Shown one piece after another: positions 49,548-57,808 of a DNA stretch of 64,000 nucleotides (positions are counted from its first letter, which is position 1; each line of letters begins with the position of its first letter). The DNA lies in contig JARFXO010000005.1 in NCBI GenBank assembly GCA_029194665.1, positions 310,001-374,000 on the forward strand, in the 5' to 3' direction. The stretch is from Nitrospira sp. (GTDB taxonomy: Bacteria; Nitrospirota; Nitrospiria; Nitrospirales; Nitrospiraceae). The position numbers were made by a program, and so were the translations under genes. The notes beneath the pieces are model-generated. The model was not told the origin of the DNA, ran no database searches, and was given only the letters and a program-made list of their open reading frames with translations.

Positions 49548-50306
49548 ATGATCATGACAATGAATGGGTTGCGATGGTCGGTCCTGAGTCTTGGAGGGGT
49601 CATGCTGTGCGGTATGACGGGATGCACCCGATGGATCGACGTCAACCCACCCTCAGTCGGTCTCCAAGAGACTATTACGCACTCGCTGCCCGATGATGAG
49701 CGGGTCCCGCTCGTGACGAATTCATTTCGGCTCTCAAGAAACGGGGCGTCGCAATATCCTTCCATCGACCTCGAACGGCGGATCTTAAGCAGCATCCAAG
49801 AAACCAGTCTGTTTTCGACATTAATGCCTCTGGGGACAAGGTCCGATTCGCTCGGAGACAAGCTCGTCTCGGCGCGCATCACCGTCGATGAAACCATCGA
49901 GCCTCATTCCTGGGGTTCGGCCTTCAAAGGCATCGTCATCGGGGGATCCATGTTTCTCCTCTCACCGTTCATCGATCTGGAATATGGGTATGCCGCGAGC
50001 GTCGCCCTTGAGCTCGAACGTTGGGACGGCCACATCGCGCGCTATGAAGCTCGCTCCTCCGGTACGGTGTATTACAAGTTGTTCGGCGCCACGCCCGTCA
50101 TGCTCGATGAGCTCAAGGGACACGTGACGGAAGCCTGTCTCACCGACCTGACAGCGCAACTTGTTCGTGATACCAAGCTCTATCTGGCCAGCAGTGCACC
50201 GCTCCCAGACACCGGTATTCGCACCGTGACTGTGAAAGCCAAACGACCCGCGTCCACACAACCCACGCGTTCTCTTGTTCCCATCGCGACGACCACAATC
50301 CCATAA
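49548..50306 (+). CDS. Putative envelope lipoprotein
   Basis: 252 residues from the ATG at 49548 after GAGGAG; the lipobox is LCGMTGC. No domain recognised. There is a conserved-looking central part (VSARITVDETIEPHSWGSAF, then the hydrophobic IVIGGSMFLLSPFIDLEYGY) that could be a membrane or lipid contact. It follows the PagL-like gene by 7 bp, suggesting an outer-membrane-related role. Confidence 0.6.
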   Translation: MIMTMNGLRWSVLSLGGVMLCGMTGCTRWIDVNPPSVGLQETITHSLPDDERVPLVTNSFRLSRNGASQYPSIDLERRILSSIQETSLFSTLMPLGTRSDSLGDKLVSARITVDETIEPHSWGSAFKGIVIGGSMFLLSPFIDLEYGYAASVALELERWDGHIARYEARSSGTVYYKLFGATPVMLDELKGHVTEACLTDLTAQLVRDTKLYLASSAPLPDTGIRTVTVKAKRPASTQPTRSLVPIATTTIP

Positions 50307-50353
50307 GAAGACTGGAGTCCCTCCAACCAACGTCTCATCTGGCTGATGATGCC

Positions 50354-50388
50354 GTTCCAGTGGTATAGTACCGCCTGAGCACTGGAAC
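50354..50388. repeat. Perfect 9-bp inverted repeat upstream of TPR gene
   Basis: GTTCCAGTG (50354-50362) and CACTGGAAC (50380-50388) are exact reverse complements around a 17-nt spacer, ending 8 bp before the TPR gene start. It could be an operator or a leader hairpin that would mask the ribosome site. Confidence 0.45.
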
Positions 50389-50396
50389 CACGATCG

Positions 50397-50711
50397 ATGG
50401 ACATTGACACTTTTCGTCAAATGGTCGCCAAGAATCCTAATGGATTCCTCGGCCGCTATGGACTCGGGAATAAGATCCTTCAGGAGAACGGCAGCGTCGA
50501 AGAAGCTGTCGAGCATCTTACTGTCGCCACACAATTGGATCCGACGCATGCTGTCTCTCATCTGATGTTAGGACGGGCGTTGATCAGACTGGGAAGGAAC
50601 GGCGAGGCCAAGCCTATTCTTGCAGCCGGGATAGAGGCGGTACTTTCTGGACGATCCAACGGTGGCAAGGACCTGGTGCCGGAGATGCAGGAGCTGCTAT
50701 GCTCACTATGA
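50397..50711 (+). CDS. Small TPR-like protein
   Basis: 104 residues with about two TPR units (GLGNKILQENGSVEEAVEHL, LMLGRALIRLGRNGEAKPIL). No signal peptide. The ATG is directly preceded by the 9-bp inverted repeat rather than a normal ribosome site, so translation may be regulated. A 66-residue gene follows 29 bp later in the same direction. Confidence 0.65.
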   Translation: MDIDTFRQMVAKNPNGFLGRYGLGNKILQENGSVEEAVEHLTVATQLDPTHAVSHLMLGRALIRLGRNGEAKPILAAGIEAVLSGRSNGGKDLVPEMQELLCSL

Positions 50712-50740
50712 AGGAGCCCATATCATAAAGGAGGCTCTGC

Positions 50741-50941
50741 GTGAACCTCGAGGATGCCAGGAAACGGATCGACTCAGCCATCACCCAATATGGACAACAT
50801 GCTGCCCCCGCCATTGACCTCGTCATGGCAGAAGTTCGCTCCGATATGGGAGCGGGAGCATTCAATGAATTGATTGAAGAGTTCGATCTTGAGCTGATGT
50901 ACAACATTACCCCGATGGAATCGGACCACTCCAGCAGTTGA
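50741..50941 (+). CDS. Small acidic protein, unknown
   Basis: 66 residues from a GTG at 50741 with an excellent AAAGGAGG site. Sequence is helical and acidic (ARKRIDSAITQYGQ, NELIEEFDLELMYNI) and ends in a Ser-rich tail. No domain recognised. I considered whether it is the precursor of the downstream lasso-type cassette; it lacks the leader Thr and a core that begins with Gly/Ala and has an acidic residue at 7-9, so I do not support that. Confidence 0.55.
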   Translation: MNLEDARKRIDSAITQYGQHAAPAIDLVMAEVRSDMGAGAFNELIEEFDLELMYNITPMESDHSSS

Positions 50942-51070
50942 ACCACGTAGGGCGATCGATAGGCGAAAGGCACAGGTGTCCTTTCCCGTACTATTCTGCG
51001 GTTTTCTCGCGTTTCACGCTCGCCTCGCTGAGTCGGCGAAGCGGGTTTCACTTTGTACTTCGTACTTCGC

Positions 51071-52150
51071 ATGCCGCTGATCTGGGCTGCAATCTCAGGA
51101 CATGGATTTGGTCATGCCGCCCAAGTCGTGCCTGTGCTCAATGCGTTGGGCCGCCTTGTGCCCAACCTGCGTGTTCTTCTACGTACCACCGTCCCAACTA
51201 CATTTTTCGTGGATCGGCTTACAATTCCATGGGAAATGAGCCCCGTCCAACAAGACGTCGGTTGCGTCCAAGACGGGCCTATGACAATCGACATGGAGGC
51301 GACCTGGGATGAACACCAGCGGTTCCACAGGACGTGGGACGATCGGCTTCGGACCGAGGTCGCAGCCATGCTGGTGGCTCATCCAGATATGGTTCTGGCC
51401 GATACCCCATACCTCGCGCTTGCCGCTGGAAAGCTAGCTGCCATTCCGTCGGTCGCGCTCGTCAGTTTTACCTGGGACCTCGTTCTATCCCAGTACGTCG
51501 CTCCCTCATCGATCGACGCCCGTCCGATCATTCAGGCGATTCGACATGCCTATGGCCAAGCCGATCTTGCTCTGCGAATCACACCCTCCCCCAAGATGGC
51601 AGGCTTTTCGCGATTCGTCGATATTGGACCTATCGCCGAACCGGCGCCTCCGGCGCGCAAGCAACTCGCCGGACTTCTGTCCCTTGAACCAGGGGAACGG
51701 ACGGTGCTTGTCGGTTTTGGCGGGATTCCGCTGGAGTCACTCCCTTTTAGAAAATTGGAGTCGCTGAGCGGCTACCGTTTTCTCTTCGATGGTTCTGTCC
51801 CGTCTGAGAGCAGGCGATTCATCTCCACCAAATCTCTGCTACCCTCGTTCAAAACGGTGATGGCCTCGGTCGATGTCATCATGACCAAACCAGGCTATGG
51901 AACCTTGGCCGAAGCTGTCGCATTACAGACTCCCATGATCTATGTACGGCGGTACAACTTCGCCGACGAACAGCCGCTGGTGGACTATTTGCATCGGTAT
52001 GGAAGAGGCGTCGAACTCTCCATGAGCGACTTCACACAGGGCCGGTGGCCGGCAGCGCTCAAAGAGGTCTTGGATCTCCCACCAACAACCGCGCCTCCGC
52101 CCGCGACCGGAGCAAGTGAAGCTGCCGCACTGTTGGCGAAGTTGCTGTAG
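51071..52150 (+). CDS. Glycosyltransferase-like protein (GT28/MurG fold)
   Basis: 359 residues from the ATG at 51071. Two Rossmann-type halves: the start PLIWAAISGHGFGHAAQVV has the Gly-rich acceptor loop, and the C-terminal half has TVLVGFGGIPLESLPF, SVDVIMTKPGYGTLAEAVAL and TPMIYVRRYNFADEQPLV, the nucleotide-sugar binding pattern of GT28-type enzymes. It lies 117 bp upstream of the lasso-type cassette on the same strand and may belong to it, for instance as a tailoring enzyme. Specificity unknown. Confidence 0.65.
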   Translation: MPLIWAAISGHGFGHAAQVVPVLNALGRLVPNLRVLLRTTVPTTFFVDRLTIPWEMSPVQQDVGCVQDGPMTIDMEATWDEHQRFHRTWDDRLRTEVAAMLVAHPDMVLADTPYLALAAGKLAAIPSVALVSFTWDLVLSQYVAPSSIDARPIIQAIRHAYGQADLALRITPSPKMAGFSRFVDIGPIAEPAPPARKQLAGLLSLEPGERTVLVGFGGIPLESLPFRKLESLSGYRFLFDGSVPSESRRFISTKSLLPSFKTVMASVDVIMTKPGYGTLAEAVALQTPMIYVRRYNFADEQPLVDYLHRYGRGVELSMSDFTQGRWPAALKEVLDLPPTTAPPPATGASEAAALLAKLL

Positions 52151-52267
52151 AACCGCTCGGCCTCGCTGTCACGTCCACGCCGCTCATGCCGCCGCAGACA
52201 TCTTGACAGGTTAGTTACCGGTGACTATCGTGTGAGCCGCAGCTCTTAAGGGCAGGGATGAGGTTCC

Positions 52268-52552
52268 ATGCACCTTCGTATTGCGCACAATGTGGTATTT
52301 CGTGAATTGGCTGGCGAGTCCGTCTTATTGAATCTCGAAACCGGGACCTATTTCGGACTGGATGCCGTGGGCACTCGTATATGGAACCTTATTGCCGAAC
52401 AGGGTTCGACCTCATCGGCCATCGATACCCTCCTCGCCGAGTATGATGTGGATGCCCCACGGCTTGAAAAGGACGTTACGGCTTTGATTGATCAGCTCTT
52501 AGCCAAAAGGTTGCTGACGACCGATGCTGAGCAAACTCCGCCGGCTCGCTGA
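52268..52552 (+). CDS. PqqD-like RiPP recognition protein (lasso B1 type)
   Basis: 94 residues with the PqqD fold: RIAHNVVFRELAGESVLLNL, GTYFGLDAVGTRIWNLIAEQ, LLAEYDVDAPRLEKDVTALI. Such domains are RiPP recognition elements that bind leader peptides and hand them to processing enzymes. The gene is followed by an overlapping B2-type protease and an asparagine-synthetase-like cyclase, the arrangement of split-B lasso-peptide clusters. No precursor gene is visible in the 117 bp upstream. Confidence 0.8.
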   Translation: MHLRIAHNVVFRELAGESVLLNLETGTYFGLDAVGTRIWNLIAEQGSTSSAIDTLLAEYDVDAPRLEKDVTALIDQLLAKRLLTTDAEQTPPAR

Positions 52553-52970
52553 TTTACCCCTGATCGAACAGGCGCTCCTCCTGCAATTGACCGCGTTGTC
52601 ACTTGGTCTGCGAGTCGCCCTCTCCTGTGTTCCCCTTCACCTTATTGCGTCCTTCATATCACGCGCTGCCTCCTCCTCTCCACTTGGTCGTATTCTCACG
52701 CCCCATGCGCACTGCGCGACAGATCGATTGGTAGTGTTGGCCGATATGGCAGCAGCGGTGAGCCACAGAAACAGTCGCTGTCTTCCACGCACGTTGCTGC
52801 TCTTCTGGTTATTGCGAGCGAGACGCCAGCCAGTCTCAATTTGTCTCGGGGTCAGCAAGAACCAGACTCAGCTGGAGGGACATGCTTGGGTTGAGCAAGA
52901 TGGCGTCCTGTTGGGCGACACATTCTCGTTGGTAAACCGCTATGCACTCATGTTCCGGTGGCCCGCATGA
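52524..52970 (+). CDS. Lasso-type B2 transglutaminase-like peptidase
   Basis: 148 residues. Starts at 52524, overlapping the PqqD gene by 29 bp. The C-terminal part carries the cysteine-protease triad of the lasso B2 family: Cys in NSRCLPRTLLLFWLL, His in LEGHAWVEQDG, Asp in LLGDTFSL. A hydrophobic N-terminal helix may anchor it. In known lasso systems this protein removes the leader. Its stop overlaps the next ATG (ATGA), so expression is coupled. Confidence 0.8.
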   Translation: MLSKLRRLADLPLIEQALLLQLTALSLGLRVALSCVPLHLIASFISRAASSSPLGRILTPHAHCATDRLVVLADMAAAVSHRNSRCLPRTLLLFWLLRARRQPVSICLGVSKNQTQLEGHAWVEQDGVLLGDTFSLVNRYALMFRWPA

Positions 52971-54925
52971 GCGGTCTCGTCGGGATCTATCACCTCGACG
53001 GCAGACCTGTTGAACTTGCCCTTCTGGAGCGTATGACCTACCAGGTGGCCCACCGAGGGCCCGATGCGTCAGATTGCTGGGTCAACGGTCCAATCGGCAT
53101 CGGCCACGCAATGCTCCAGACCACGCCGGAGTCGGTCTATGAACGTCAACCGTGGCTGGATGAGTCCGGAACTATTTGTTTGGCATTGGATGGACGGATA
53201 GACAATCGCGAAGACCTCCTCCTTTCCTTCCGTAGCGCCGGCGTTCATCTTCGCACCGACACCGACGCGGAACTGATGCTTCGTGCATATCAGCGCTGGG
53301 GTGAACATTGTCCGGAACAGGTCGTCGGCGACTTTGCCCTGGTGATCTGGGACGGACCACGTCGACAGCTGTTCTGTGCACGAGATATTCTGGGGTTGAA
53401 ACCTTTTTACTATTGTCTGTACGGAGCCAGTTTCTATTGGGCATCGGAGATTCCGCCGTTCTTCGAGCGTGCCGCCGTTCCCCGACGGCCAAACGAGGCG
53501 ATGATCGCTGAATTTCTGAGCAGCATGGTCGTCACGAATGCCGAAACCCTGTACGAAGGGATCTCCCGGCTTGAGCCGGCTCATATCCTCATTGTCCGGG
53601 CTGGTCGGATCGAGACAAGGCGATATTGGACGTTCGACCCGGGGCGCCGGATTAGATACCTGAACGACGACGACTATGCCCGGCATTTTCTCGATCTCTT
53701 CGAAAAAGCCGTACGCTGCCGCCTTCGCAGTCACAGGCCTATCGGCCTTGAATTGAGCGGAGGTCTCGACTCCTCATCCGTGGTGAGTGCCCTTCAGGCA
53801 GTCTGTCGGCAACAGCCTCAAGATCACGATCTCTTCCAGACATTCTCCCTTATTTTTCCTGGCTTGCCCTGCGATGAACGCCCATACATCGACGACGTCG
53901 TCGCACAGGGTTCCTTCCTTTCGCACCACGTCACCCCAGAGACGCCAAGCCTGGGTGACTTTGTGCAAGACGTGCTCCGCTATCAGGATTTTCCCGACCA
54001 TCCCAACGGCATCATGAACGCCCCGCTTCGGCGCTCGGCACAACGACAGGGCTGTCGCGTGCTGCTGACAGGGTCCGGGGGAGATGAATGGCTGACCGGA
54101 AGCTTCTTTCACTACGCCGATCTCTTGCGCAAACTCAAGTTGAGATCGTTGCTCCGACGCCTGCGAGGCGATCACCAGTGGCACTGTGAACAGCTCTCAT
54201 ATGACCTGTTCTCCCTCCCTCTTGTGCAATTCGGTCTCCTGCCGCTGATTCCACAATCATGTCGAACTCTTGTCAAACGGCTCCTCGGACGAACGAGCAT
54301 GCCGGACTGGATGTTGCCGGCAATGTGGCGCCGAACGCAGATGCAGGAACGCCTTCGCCAGGCTTCCTACGTCCCTCCTGATTGCAGCTATGCACAGCAA
54401 GACCTATTCCGATCGACGATACACGGTCTCGGTGTCCACGGAATCGAAATGGATGAACGCGCTTCGTCCTCCTTCGGCCTGGAAAACCGTCATCCATTCA
54501 ACGATCGACGGCTCATCGAATTTGCTCTTGCTTTGCCGGAAGAGCAACGGTGGCGGAACAGGCCCAAGTTCATTCTGCGTCACGCCCTTGGAGAAATGCT
54601 CCCCGTATCGGTACGCGAGAGAGTCGACAAGGCTGACTTCTCCTGTATCTTTGCCCATACGCTCATCGCCGAACCGATGATGGCCATATTCCGTTCATTG
54701 TCCGTTTCCTCTATGGGATGGGTTGATGGTGGTAAGGTGTGGGCCGACTACCAGCTCATGGCGAACTGTTACAGAAGGGGAGACGAGGGCTATCGATTTT
54801 ATGTCGCATCGCTCTGGATGATTTTGGGAGTCGAACTGTGGTTCCGCAGTATCTTCCTGAAGCAGAGCATCGATATCCATCTGCCGGTCCTTGATATGCC
54901 CTCGTCTGCATATTTCTCCTGTTGA
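52967..54925 (+). CDS. Asparagine-synthetase-like macrolactam cyclase (lasso C type)
   Basis: 652 residues from the ATG at 52967 (MSGLVGIYHL). The N-terminal glutaminase-like domain lacks Cys2 (MSG instead of MCG), so it cannot hydrolyse glutamine, as in McjC-type lasso cyclases. The synthetase domain keeps the PP-loop SGGLDSSSV and the downstream GSGGDEWLTG. Genuine asparagine synthetases keep Cys2. With PqqD and B2 genes overlapping upstream, it is best read as the ring-closing enzyme adenylating an acidic side chain of a precursor peptide. A TGATG overlap connects it to a small downstream frame. Confidence 0.8.
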   Translation: MSGLVGIYHLDGRPVELALLERMTYQVAHRGPDASDCWVNGPIGIGHAMLQTTPESVYERQPWLDESGTICLALDGRIDNREDLLLSFRSAGVHLRTDTDAELMLRAYQRWGEHCPEQVVGDFALVIWDGPRRQLFCARDILGLKPFYYCLYGASFYWASEIPPFFERAAVPRRPNEAMIAEFLSSMVVTNAETLYEGISRLEPAHILIVRAGRIETRRYWTFDPGRRIRYLNDDDYARHFLDLFEKAVRCRLRSHRPIGLELSGGLDSSSVVSALQAVCRQQPQDHDLFQTFSLIFPGLPCDERPYIDDVVAQGSFLSHHVTPETPSLGDFVQDVLRYQDFPDHPNGIMNAPLRRSAQRQGCRVLLTGSGGDEWLTGSFFHYADLLRKLKLRSLLRRLRGDHQWHCEQLSYDLFSLPLVQFGLLPLIPQSCRTLVKRLLGRTSMPDWMLPAMWRRTQMQERLRQASYVPPDCSYAQQDLFRSTIHGLGVHGIEMDERASSSFGLENRHPFNDRRLIEFALALPEEQRWRNRPKFILRHALGEMLPVSVRERVDKADFSCIFAHTLIAEPMMAIFRSLSVSSMGWVDGGKVWADYQLMANCYRRGDEGYRFYVASLWMILGVELWFRSIFLKQSIDIHLPVLDMPSSAYFSC

Positions 54926-55032
54926 TGGCATGCCGAGGTGTCCGGTTGATGTTGGGCGTGATCTGTCCGGTGATGTTGTGCGGATGGTTCAGCAGCATGA
55001 TGTGCAAGCTATACAGGGCTTTTCAGTGGTAG
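54925..55032 (+). CDS. Candidate small ORF coupled to cyclase (weak)
   Basis: A 35-codon frame starts at the ATG of a TGATG overlap with the cyclase stop. It encodes a Cys-containing hydrophobic peptide (MACRGVRLML then GVICPVMLCGWFS) with four cysteines and no acidic residue. Position is suggestive of coupling, but composition is unlike a lasso precursor (no Asp/Glu for the ring) and no ribosome site is visible. It may be chance. Confidence 0.15.
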   Translation: MACRGVRLMLGVICPVMLCGWFSSMMCKLYRAFQW

Positions 55033-55166
55033 CTATTTCTGCCATGTCCTGATAAAGTACACAAAGTCACATTGCTCGGATCATCGCGCCCGATGTCTGA
55101 ATGGCAACTACGGCATAGTCTCAACATCTGAGTGAATAGAGCATAGTCCCTCCTGCATACTCACTT

Positions 55167-56045
55167 ATGGCACCATCTTCACAATCCGCCAGCGTGCTGC
55201 GGCGTACCTATCCTGTCTACGTGACAGTATTCCTATTCAGTCTGATTGTGGCGAGCGCCCTTATTGGAGTGCCGGCATTCGGCATCGTCTATGGCTACAC
55301 CTGGGTGGACTGGACCATGTTTGGTCTCCTCTACATCATCAGCGGACTAGGCATTACGGTCGGCTACCATCGCTTGATTTCGCACAGGAGTTTCATGTGC
55401 CCCGATTGGGTCAAGGCTGGATTACTCATCGCCGGGGGATGGGCGCTGCAACAATCGGCTCTGCGGTGGGGAGCCGACCATATTCGCCACCATGCTGCCT
55501 GCGACCAAGACGCCGATCCCTACAACGCTCGACTAGGATTCTGGCACAGCCACTGCGGATGGCTCTTCTCCGACCAGCGCTACTCGGATGAGAAATACGC
55601 GACTCGGCTCCGGCAAGATCCGGTCGTGATGTGGCAACATCGCTACTATACGGCTATCGTCCTCTCAGGTTTGGCATTCCCGTTCCTCGTGGGCTTTCTC
55701 TACGGTGGGTTAGACGCTGGGATTGGCTGTTTTATGCTGGCTGGCGTCGGTCGAACCTTTGCCGTGCTGAATTCGACCTTTTGCATCAATTCCGTTTGTC
55801 ATCTCTGGGGGAGCCAACCGCATAGTCAAGCGGATTCCAGTCGCGATAGCTGGCTGGTTTCGCTCTTGACCTTCGGCGAGGGGTACCACAACTATCACCA
55901 CACCCATCAAAGCGACTACCGAAACGGCCCGCGCTGGTATAATTTTGATCCATCGAAATGGCTTATTTTTTCGCTTTCACTTCTTGGATTAGCCTGGTCG
56001 CTCCGCACCGCCAATGCGGCCGATCTCAGATCTTCAAATCTCTAG
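55167..56045 (+). CDS. Acyl-CoA/fatty-acid desaturase
   Basis: 292 residues, about four membrane helices. The three histidine boxes of membrane di-iron desaturases are present: HRLISHRS, HIRHHAACD and HNYHHTHQSDYR. A delta-9 type reaction on saturated acyl chains is likely. Arg/Asp-rich loops (DPVVMWQHRY) fit the bacterial DesC-like branch. It starts 241 bp after the lasso-type cluster and is probably independent. The ATG at 55167 gives a normal length. Confidence 0.85.
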   Translation: MAPSSQSASVLRRTYPVYVTVFLFSLIVASALIGVPAFGIVYGYTWVDWTMFGLLYIISGLGITVGYHRLISHRSFMCPDWVKAGLLIAGGWALQQSALRWGADHIRHHAACDQDADPYNARLGFWHSHCGWLFSDQRYSDEKYATRLRQDPVVMWQHRYYTAIVLSGLAFPFLVGFLYGGLDAGIGCFMLAGVGRTFAVLNSTFCINSVCHLWGSQPHSQADSSRDSWLVSLLTFGEGYHNYHHTHQSDYRNGPRWYNFDPSKWLIFSLSLLGLAWSLRTANAADLRSSNL

Positions 56046-56125
56046 GTGGCAAGCGGATGTGGAGGAGCAGGAGGCCAGTTCGAAAACGGGGCGTACCATC
56101 CTGATCTCACAGGGGAATTCGTTGG

Positions 56126-56923
56126 CTATGGAGCGGTAGGGAGAGGATCCAATACCTCATCGAGAGGGGCAAACGTTTGAAGTTCTTGGTCCGGTGAAGG
56201 TTCCTCAGCTGCCGTGAGAGTCTCGATCGCTCCGCCCTCAGCCAGAACATCCCTATCCGCCATCGGAAGAAGTGATTGTTCTGCCTCACCCAGTTCCTTG
56301 AATTCCCGAAGTGGGGGGAGCTGCGAGAGATCGCTCAAGCCAAAATGTTCAAGAAAAAATTTGGTCGTTCCATACATGATTGGACGGCCGGGGACTTCCT
56401 TACGTCCGACGATTCTCACCAGTTTTCGCTCCAACAGCGTGCGCAGTACACCGGAGGTTTCCACCCCACGGATTTCTTCGATCTCCGACCGCACCAGCGG
56501 TTGCTTGTAGGCAATGATCGCCAATGACTCCAGCGCGGATCTGGAGAGTTTTGCCGCCGTCTTGGCCTTGTCCAGCTTCTTGATCCAAGAGCCGTAGTCC
56601 TGCTTTGTGACAAGACGATACCCGCCAGCGACGACAGCCAGTCGCACTCCGCGCCCTTCCTGCTCAAGCACCTGACCGAGATGTCGTAACGCCTCTTCCA
56701 CTTCAACCTTCGACACGTTCCCCATCACGGACACAAGACGCGTCAAGGACAGCGGTTCGGACGAAACGAAAAGCAACGCTTCCAGAATCGCCTGGAGCTC
56801 GCCCAGCCCTTGTACCAGATTGTCGTCGAAGCTCTGGTCATGAGTCGATCCATTCATCTCACCGATACTCATGGCGTCGGCTTCCGGCACAGGATGAACC
56901 ACATCCACCATCAGTGGAGTCAT
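56126..56923 (-). CDS. scpB: Segregation and condensation protein B
   Basis: 265 residues from the ATG at 56923 that overlaps the scpA stop by 4 bp; a slightly longer start at 56935 is possible. Winged-helix protein that with ScpA and SMC compacts chromosomes. Motifs: LQAILEALLFVSSEPLSLTRL, LAIIAYKQPLVRSEIEEIRG and GRPIMYGTTKFFLEHFGL. A 55-residue acidic tail lies beyond the conserved core. Operon scpA-scpB. Confidence 0.93.
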   Translation of the reverse strand: MTPLMVDVVHPVPEADAMSIGEMNGSTHDQSFDDNLVQGLGELQAILEALLFVSSEPLSLTRLVSVMGNVSKVEVEEALRHLGQVLEQEGRGVRLAVVAGGYRLVTKQDYGSWIKKLDKAKTAAKLSRSALESLAIIAYKQPLVRSEIEEIRGVETSGVLRTLLERKLVRIVGRKEVPGRPIMYGTTKFFLEHFGLSDLSQLPPLREFKELGEAEQSLLPMADRDVLAEGGAIETLTAAEEPSPDQELQTFAPLDEVLDPLPTAP

Positions 56924-57726
56924 GCTCCCCTCCATTCTAGATCGACATCATCAAGCTCTGCCGGATCGGGCACTAACGAGAACGTCCTTGAAAGCAGAAT
57001 CGGTCCGAATGTTTCCCCTTGGAATACACGAACAACACGCAATCGCATTAATTCAAGTAACGCCAGGAACGTCACAACGACCACCATTCGATGGCACGAT
57101 CCCTCGAACAGTGCCGCAAACGAGACCGATTCTTTGCCTTCGAGCATTTCCAGAACGAGGTTCATCCGCTCGCGAACCGTGAGATTGTCGAGAACAATCT
57201 CGATGAGCTTGCTACCCGGATTCCGTTCCAGCACTTCTTTAAGCGCATCGACGAGGTCGAACAGCGAGACGTTCTCTAATGGGAGATCCTCCTCAACTTC
57301 TTCGACTGATTGAGCGTGCTCATGCCAAAAGATCTCGCGCCACAGCGTTTCCTGCCGGTCGAGCTGACGTGCCGCCTCTTTGAAAGTCTTGTATTCGAGC
57401 AAGCGTCGAACGAGTTCTTCTCGTGGGTCCGGCCCATCTTCGTCGTCGTCGGCCACCTCATCCGCCGGCAACAGCATTCTGGACTTGATCTGCAATAACG
57501 TCGCGGCCATGACTAAAAAATCACCCGCCACGTTGAGGTTGAGTTCCTCCATGGCTTCCAAATACTCAAGGTACTGTTGGGCAATTATCGCGACGGGGAT
57601 GTCGTAGATGTTGATCTCATTCTTCTTGATGAGATGCAGCAGTAAATCCAATGGTCCCTCGAAATTTTCGATGCGGACCTGGTACGGAAGCTCGATTTGT
57701 TCAAAATCCTCGGCCTGTGAGTCCAC
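56920..57726 (-). CDS. scpA: Segregation and condensation protein A
   Basis: 268 residues. Kleisin subunit of the SMC-ScpAB complex. N-terminal motif FEGPLDLLLHLIKKNEINIYD and IAIIAQ-like VAIIAQQYLEYLEAM are typical, with the C-terminal winged helix (LLELMRLRVVRVFQGETFG). The ATG at 57726 is the only plausible one. scpB is translationally coupled. Confidence 0.93.
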   Translation of the reverse strand: MDSQAEDFEQIELPYQVRIENFEGPLDLLLHLIKKNEINIYDIPVAIIAQQYLEYLEAMEELNLNVAGDFLVMAATLLQIKSRMLLPADEVADDDEDGPDPREELVRRLLEYKTFKEAARQLDRQETLWREIFWHEHAQSVEEVEEDLPLENVSLFDLVDALKEVLERNPGSKLIEIVLDNLTVRERMNLVLEMLEGKESVSFAALFEGSCHRMVVVVTFLALLELMRLRVVRVFQGETFGPILLSRTFSLVPDPAELDDVDLEWRGA

Positions 57727-57808
57727 GACGTCGTTATATCAACTTATGGGGGAACGGGCAAGCCTGAACCTATATATTGGGGACAATCGAATGTTCTTCA
57801 ACTACTCT

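Noticed and set aside
50741..50941. 66-residue acidic protein as the lasso-type precursor
   Set aside because: No conserved leader Thr at the expected position, and no core starting with Gly/Ala/Ser/Cys with an acidic residue at position 7-9.
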